A DNA stretch of 64,000 bases, from the NCBI GenBank assembly GCA_026419785.1, contig JAODTK010005617.1:62001-126000 (forward strand). The letters are read 5' to 3'. The notes beneath the pieces were generated by a model, which saw only the letters and a program-made list of their open reading frames with translations, did no database searches and was not told where the DNA came from. The position numbers and the translations under genes are program-made. Below are positions 57,035 to 64,000 of the stretch, one piece after another; within the stretch, counting starts at the first letter, position 1; each line of letters starts with the position of its first letter. The DNA is from Sclerodactyla briareus (taxonomy: Eukaryota > Echinodermata > Holothuroidea > Dendrochirotida > Sclerodactylidae).

Positions 57035-57295
57035 AGAGATTTGTCATGGGGGGGGGGGGTTGAGTCGGAACCCAAGGGAAGTGCTCCTAAAAAATTGCCT
57101 CACCCTCCCTATTGGCAAAATAAGTACAATTTATGGGCCCCTAGACACGTCTGCTGCAATTATTTACTAAATAAAGCAGTAAAAAATTCTTACCGAACTG
57201 CAAAAACTCAGGTTTTTGTGTTATGAATGTATTGATCACTTGGTCATGGGAGGGGGGTGGGTCTCTGACCCCCGGCCGTACGCCACTGGCTGCCT
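57035..57295 (+). repeat. dispersed repeat E with poly-G, copy 1
   Basis: Homologous to 63225-63505: a G run, AACCCAAGGGAAG, TTGCCTCACCCTCC, ACAATTTATGGGCCCCT, CTGCTGCAATTATTTAC and a second G-rich block. Confidence 0.65.
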
Positions 57296-60200
57296 ATAGA
57301 TAAACAGATAGAATCCCAGAATCCAAACGCGACTGTGAAATTAGAAGTTTCTTTTGGAAGGGGGGACACACTGTGGATATAATCAAGTTTAACTGTGATG
57401 GCAAATACTATCCGCCATTCTCTCGAGTTAGGAAACAATATAATTAAGATAAGATGCGAAAGACGGCTGTAGATATAATTGAACTCACCATTACCGCAGC
57501 CGACGCCAATAAACCGCGTGGTGGTCTCATCAGGTGATGGCGAGGTAGCAGAGCTCTATTATCCTCTCGAAGTTATCTCGGAATCCACTCAACATGACCT
57601 GCTCCTTCGCACCTTCTAAGAATATTCGTCGAGAGAGACCGGTGATATGGTGGTGTTCGTTGAGTGTCCTCATCTATCTTCGTTTGAGGGCAGTCTAATG
57701 TGTGGAGGAGATGAAAATAATCGTTACACATGTTATGTTACCTTGTTATGTTTCAGCCTGGCAATGCACCACCACCAGTTTACTACTACTACTACTATAC
57801 TACTAGTTTGAAGAGAAGGCAGAAGAATGTGTTATCTTTGTTATCCTCCTTTTCCCCCTTTTACAAGTATAATCTTGGAAAACGCGAAGAAGACACCAAA
57901 TTAGTAACGACAGAATGTGTAACTCAAATGATGACGTAAATCCATCTTAAAAGGGCCACAACAGGCAGAGGCAGGAATAACAAATATGTTACAAAATATT
58001 TACTGAAAATGAAAACACAGCTAATAGGATCATTGGTCGTAGAATTGTAATCTCTCGAACATTTTTTTTTTGTCGGGCAACAATTGTCGGGTTGGGAAAT
58101 TGTGTTTCAGTTCCTCTCGTTGCAGTAAACTTCTTCCCATCAATTATAGCCTTTTCAAAGTATGCATGTGTTTAATTGATTGACTTTACGATCCAAACAG
58201 TTTCATCAACGGACCATAGGTGACAGTGGTCGAGATGTTGTGTTCGCAGGGGTAAGTGACTTGGTTTTTTGACCCTATGTGTGTTAAGCCATAGATGTAC
58301 TTAGCCATATTAGCGCAACGAACGTCTCCCAAATAATCCTGTCAGTAGGAAACACGGGCACCAGGAGAATATTCCTTAGTTTGGACTTCGGTGGCCAAAT
58401 AACCTTTTATAGTCACGTGGATTAAGTCGAGGGACTCTCCGGTGATGAGTTTATGGGGCATACCGGAGCATCAGGCAAACACCTTCCATACCTCATCCGA
58501 AACGTATACGGGGGGGGGGGGGGTACAGGAGACTGCTCATGATCGTGAGTACCAGGTCGATATAAGTTAATTGTCGGCAGGTTAATGACTTATTAACTAA
58601 ATCCGCTGAGCTCACGATGAGCAAAGTAAAGCTGACGCGCGCAGAGAGGATTCGTGGATGGATTCCTCTTATCCTCCGCTAGATCGAGTTGGGGTCGGGA
58701 GGCATCCCCTGAATTCTAGGAATAATGCAACCAAATCCCTGGCCTCAGTCATCGACCGGGCTCGCTTGGTAGAGACTGGTTGCTCACACATTGTATGCTA
58801 GAGTTTATGACAAGTTCCCATTTTTGCTGGAAAGAAAATCGTAATGCACCGGCTACTTTATAGAAGCTCACCTTGATAGCTTTAACAATTGATTTATGTG
58901 TACAGACGAGCCTAGGCTTACAACCAACACCTGCGTGTGGGTGGGACGTCAAACGGGCAGTCGCTCCTGGATGGTCTCACGTCAGAATTGTTATCCTTGA
59001 TTCTCACAGAACTCTATCGACTTAGCAGGACACATCATCAACTTAGAGGGCCATACAGGTCAACAGTAGTCTGAATTGAAAAACATATAATACACGTAGA
59101 ATGTTTTCGCCGTCGCCAAAGCGACGTCACTTGGAGAGAGACAAAGGCAGGCATCTGGATATGAATGGGGGGGGGGGGAGGGGGGGGGGAGGAGGACGAA
59201 CTGAGTACGAATGAGTTACAACATTTGAATATGCCAAAAATCCGATGCTACACTCGGCTCCGTGAGATTTAAGCTTTCAATGTTGTCTTTCAAATATCCA
59301 TAAACCGGTCTCAAAAGCGGTATATTATGATGCTACAATACAGGGCCTATATCTTCATTACAGGTTAAGTCAGGCCTATTAGGCCTATATCGAGTAATTG
59401 AAAACGAAGTTTCCAAAGTCATTCGCGTGGATTGCTCCCGATCTCGAAGCGCCCCCACCCCCTCCCCCTCAAAAAAAGCGAAGTTATCAGAGGTCATGAG
59501 AGGAATGGAAGATTGTGGTCCCAGCACTGGGCATATTGTTGCCAAATTTTGTTTACCTATGGAACACAAGACTAATAGTCTACAAGCGTCCTAATATGAT
59601 GAATATTTGTCCGGCGGAGTGTAACTGCAATAAAAATGTAGTTATTTTTTGTTATGACGAGTATAGTAATTATTGAAATTGAATATTTCACTTTTCGGAG
59701 ATGCCTACAAAGTAGACAACTCAAGTACTACGTCAATATCTGCATTACTCTATTCAGACAATATGCGTACGAAACCGAAGATTTGGCAAAAATCGAGATT
59801 GTCTGAATCGAACCAGACTTGAGGCAAAGGTGAATCGATTCCTTCAGTTTTCGTTAGGTGCCTAGGCGGGAAATGCATTGAATGCCTTGCCTAAAATACT
59901 GCCTGTTTGTTTTATTTGTTCAAGTGCTTTTCCAGGTCCTTAATTCCACTGTGAATGCAATGATTTGAAATGAAAGTCTTGCTCAGTGGCGGTATATGCC
60001 GCAGTTCCAACGATGCTATAACACTATACTGCAGCACAAACTCACAGTGGCAAATTGGTTTTTCAAAACCGCGACCTTAGACTTCACGGAATTCACAATA
60101 GGCGGTGTGAAAATCTCACTCTGAACGCCCAGGAGTTTAAAAACTTTACTCTGGCGACCCATCGGGAAACTCGTGCACTTCGAAAACGATCAGCAATAAA

Positions 60201-61119
60201 CACTGTGATACGTTTAGTTATTCAGGCCTGTAAGAATGTGAACTCGATTGAAAACGTGTGATTGAAACTGCACGTAGTTAGTAAGAGTATTATGAGGCGT
60301 GTTCAGTTGTAAGTAGTGTTGTAGAGGCTTTTATAAAGTTTTCTATTCTTGAAATACTCTAACATTAGTCAAATAAGTCTGGTTGCATCGGAAGTCAACC
60401 CGACTAAGAGCTGAAGTTTACATGCAGTCAGTTAGGAGTATTTTTACAGTTTGAGAGTGTCCAATTTAAACAACGTTTTAGAGGCGTGCTATAGAGTTTT
60501 CAAATTACATCTCATCATTGTGTTAAAATCAGTCTGGCTGGCACCCATCAAAGGTCATCTAAAAGATGAATTGAGAAATTAGAACGTCAGCTACTGAAAG
60601 ACAGCTAGGATGGAAACATGATGTGATACGCATCGAGTTACGCTTCCACTAAGGGCAGTCAGGGCAGTAATCAGGCGAGGAGCCAAGTACGATTAGCCCC
60701 AGTTACTACCAAAATAGCCCCTAAGTGGAGCCACAGGGGCAATCTACCCAATAGTTAGTGTATGAAAAGCCCATTCAAGGGTAGGTTCACCCAATTTGCC
60801 AAAAGAGAGCCCCCGTCAGTTAATTCCCGCCTAGCTTCCACTCCACAAGAAGCAGACCAGGCTCCGCTCCACCAAGAGCACGCTCGACCCTCGATTTATA
60901 TAATGATAACTCCCTACTTTTCGAGCGTAAGGTCGATTGTAACTCCTCGTGGAACGGGGCCCAGGCAATCGTAGTCGGAAATTGTTGAGGCTCCGAATAG
61001 AAGTTCGTGGGCGTGGTAAGGGACCGGCGAATCTCTCCTCTCTGCTTACTGTCTTAAGGCCCGAAAGTAGGGATGGGTTTTAAGCTGCGGCCCTCCTCCG
61101 CCCGCAAGTACATATGTGG
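57296..61119. other. intergenic, no recognised gene
   Basis: G runs at about 58510-58522 and 59166-59190. No coding motif is recognised. Confidence 0.35.
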
Positions 61120-61300
61120 TCAACGCTCATTGCGCAAGCCGCTTTCGTATACGCGATAAAGGAGCGGGTGACCGAATGGTTATCATTATAGACACCGAGG
61201 TTCAAACCGGGGATTCCCTGCACTGTGGGCTTTGTGCTCTGGGTGAAACATTCTCTCGATGTAAACTGCACCACTCTCCTGATTATAAAACAAACGCTAG
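61120..61300 (-). mobile_element. tRNA-derived SINE, copy 2 (minus)
   Basis: AAAGGAGCGGGTGACCG, a gap, GACACCGAGGTTCAAACCGGGGATTCCCTGCACTG parallels the SINE at 29140-29215, with B-box-like GGTTTGAACC on the minus strand. The anticodon-like region is diverged. Confidence 0.5.
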
Positions 61301-63224
61301 GTCATGAAAACAGTCTTTTTTCAAACCAGTCTCTACTATACTGAATCACTTAAATGTATATGGATAAATAATGATAGTCACCAAGAAAGAGAGAAAATGT
61401 GCATTAAGGGCGAAGTTACGACTTGCTAGGGAAAGAGTTTTTGCTCACTCGAGGGCCGGAGCGGTGTGCTTTGCTAGAATCAAATGAAGTCTCTAGGCTA
61501 AATTTGTTACGGATAAGTATCACAGCTGGAATGATCATGGGTAATTCGTAAGCCTAAATTGCAAGAATTCCCTCTCAGGCAAATTTGCACGACCCTGGTC
61601 TGCATTGGGATTATGGTAAGTGGCCATTCTGTCAAATTTATGGAATTCTGGCAGATCTGGGAAGAGTATTACCAACCTTGAGTTGCAGAGAGAAAAGTTT
61701 CCTTAGCTGTCCTAGATTCCTGTCGTTTGTGAGGTGGTTTCTCGAAGGCGGTTGTAAAAAAAAAAACCCTCATTAATGGTAATATGTAAATAGTCCGACA
61801 CTTGTAGATGTTCTTCCATTGAGGATCCGTGTTACCGTTGAACAGTAACATTTAAATGATGCTTGGATAGATAACACATCACTTATAGTGGCCGGAATTC
61901 TGCTGAAAGCATGCAGAATACCTTCGTATCCGTTAATCTTTATTCAGTGTCCGGTTATGAGTAAGAGACATGAACCCCCCAGTGGCTGATAAATGGCAAC
62001 GAACTGTCGTGTCTGAGGATGTTCCGACAGACGCATCACTCGGCGAAGGTCAGCGTTGCCAACTGTCTAGTCGACGGACTATTGTACACCGGCTGACAAC
62101 GTATCACGGCAATACAGTCGCTGGGACGCGTGTAGACCAATTTGGCATATTATACTCCAATTTCCAATGCCCATCTCACACCTGGAGTGACGAATGCACG
62201 CGTGTTGCCGGTACACGTTATTGGCAGGTAAGGGCTATGTATAACTGAGGGCGTCGTTCTCTGTGTTCTTCATTGTCCGCCGACAAATGATGCCGTCGTT
62301 TTACGACGGAAGTCTTGTAACTTCCAAAATCAACGACCCGCATCGAAACACTTGTGAACATCGCCAGTTGTTGGTTGGTGGGCGACAGATTTTGCCTACG
62401 GGCTTTTAAACCACGCGCTTGCTATTTTCTGTGGGTGGCGAGACTCTCCGCTTTCACAATATTATAAAAAAAAATGATGTACGGTTATTTGAATGCCCAT
62501 GGCGTTTAACGACCGTGTGCGTGGGACCGCTCCAAGTTTTCTGAGACAAGTGGAATTTAGTTCGACTGGTGAAACCGGCCACAGAAAGTTAAGAGAGGTT
62601 AAGGTTCTGTTTAATCACAGGGCATCATGTGTGCAGACAAGCGCCATACTTGATAAGGGTGTTTTGATTGACGGCATAATATTTATAATGCTAAGATGGC
62701 ACGTCGGAATATTACCCAGCGTCTTCGACCTGTGCTGATTTTCCCTTCGAATCACGAATACATGGTAAAACTCCTTGACAACACTGAACGCGTCGATTTT
62801 CCAACGATCGGAACACGCGTAGTTGTCCTGGGGGTAATCTGAGTCGACCAATCACGTGTGTCTTTTCCGTTGAATCGCGGGAATCGTTACCTTCCAAACA
62901 ATCGAAACACTACCTTTGTTATTCCGTTTGAACAACACTTCCGATGTCTGATCAGTAAATCGTGAAAAACGTGACTTGGTAGGCTATCTTTATAGGTCTT
63001 TCTTATCTCATTACATGTCTTACTACATGTGTGTGTGTCCCAGGAGTTCGGCGGCCTGCAAGCTTCACTAAAGGGAAGGCAGGGGAATCTTTACCCATAA
63101 TCGCACATCCCTTGCGGTGCTGTCGTTTCTTTCTTACTGGGGCAAAGACAACTTGACCTCTAAACTCTAAACCTGGCCTTGCTGGGTTATGTAAAGTTAC
63201 GTGTTTGGAAACACCAGGCCGCGT
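61301..63224. other. intergenic, no recognised gene
   Basis: A 92-codon plus frame at 61970-62248 crosses a possible splice donor (CAG before GTAAGG at about 62229), but nothing identifies it. Confidence 0.3.
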
Positions 63225-63505
63225 ACCGAGAGATTTGTCGAGGGGGGGGGGGGGGGGTCGAGGGGGGTCCTTAGGTAGGACCCAAGGGAAGCGGCGCTCT
63301 GCATGAATTGGCCTCACCCTCCTATCAGCAATAACTACAATTTTGTGGCCCCTGGACAACATGCTGCTGCAATATTTGACAAAATACAGCTGCAAACCCC
63401 TACTGACTGCAAAATCAATTTTTCGGTTAAAACAAACATGTGATCATCTTTGGTTATGATGGGAGGCGTGTCCAGCCCCCCCCTCCCGTGGGTACGCCCA
63501 GGAAT
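63225..63505 (+). repeat. dispersed repeat E with poly-G, copy 2
   Basis: Homologous to 57035-57295 with blocks GGACCCAAGGGAAG, TTGGCCTCACCCTCC, ACAATTTTGTGGCCCCTGG and TGCTGCTGCAATATTTGAC. Both copies are bounded by G- or C-rich runs. Confidence 0.65.
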
Positions 63506-63851
63506 CCCCTAATAAAATTAGTCATTAGGCCATGTGAAATCACAACTGTATGTATTTGTTAGTGGGACATTTCATCATTAGTCGTTTGTGTTTTGCAGTA
63601 CCCCAATTCAGCGTGCATCCGATGATACTCGCGTCTTAGCGAGCCATACTTGTTTCTAGAACCCTAATCATGTGCTTTGATAAATTATGGCTATTAGTGG
63701 TAAAAGGGACTGACAATAAATTGTCTCAAATCTCATTGTCCAAGAAAGCCAGAGTGTGATGAGGCCGGGTTCCACAGGATAATGCATCGAGTAAATTACT
63801 TTCTTTTCAGTGTTTTTATGAGAGCAGATCATACTTATTCTGGCATCATAG

Positions 63852-63931
63852 ATATATTAATAATATATATATATATATTATATATATTTTTGGGGGTGGG
63901 GTTGTTGGGTTTTGGGGGGGGGGAATATATC

Positions 63932-64000
<69 letters not shown>
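63852..64000. repeat. (TA)n microsatellite at window edge
   Basis: Two TA blocks separated by a T/G-rich stretch (63886-63923). The second runs to the last base. Confidence 0.95.

Noticed and set aside
61970..62248. 92-codon plus frame ending near a splice donor
   Set aside because: No recognisable protein features and no partner exon.

Overview
The window is eukaryotic, intron-rich and packed with degenerate transposons. It has no bacterial gene layout, no operons and no long ORFs. The repeat content and the one clear gene fit a marine invertebrate deuterostome, most likely an echinoderm. That species guess is an inference, from a sulfonylurea-receptor-like ABCC gene, several decayed non-LTR retrotransposons and tRNA-derived SINEs.

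Positions 1-29.5 kb hold the 3' half of one plus-strand gene, an ABCC-family transporter closest to the SUR (ABCC8/ABCC9) type. I reconstructed about 13 exons from splice sites and protein motifs. They cover part of the second transmembrane domain (exons at 144-234, 340-449, 3061-3152, 3459-3551, 12617-12719, 13514-13626, 14435-14548) and the whole second nucleotide-binding domain (15451-15578, 21429-21511, 22653-22761, 23847-23952, 27290-27423, 28250-28312, 29354-29521, ending in TAA). The gene enters from the left edge. One exon is present twice in tandem (3061-3152 and 3459-3551).

The introns are filled with mobile elements. These include five decayed non-LTR retrotransposon (LINE) pieces, SINEs, a fold-back MITE, and many copies of a repeat family with GATTCCTTGAC / GTCAAGGAATC inverted ends, a GT microsatellite, a core of ~305-bp tandem units and a terminal hairpin. 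That architecture resembles non-autonomous Helentron-type elements. Its core carries closely spaced AGGTCA hexamers in DR1 and DR4 arrangement, the format bound by nuclear receptors. One copy lies in the polypyrimidine tract of the first duplicated exon, and the second exon copy preserves the empty site.

From 29.5 to 64 kb I see no convincing intact gene. The region holds further copies of the same repeats, a pair of inverted TTAA-flanked piggyBac-like MITEs at 45-46.7 kb, SINEs, poly-G and (TA)n tracts, a 78-bp tandem duplication, a frameshifted minus-strand coding stretch at 39.4-39.9 kb and a possible minus-strand membrane-segment exon at 29.56-29.80 kb.

Many exons with intact splice sites and motifs are interrupted by 1-4 base indels. 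I favour uncorrected long-read assembly errors over pseudogene decay, but the sequence alone does not settle it.
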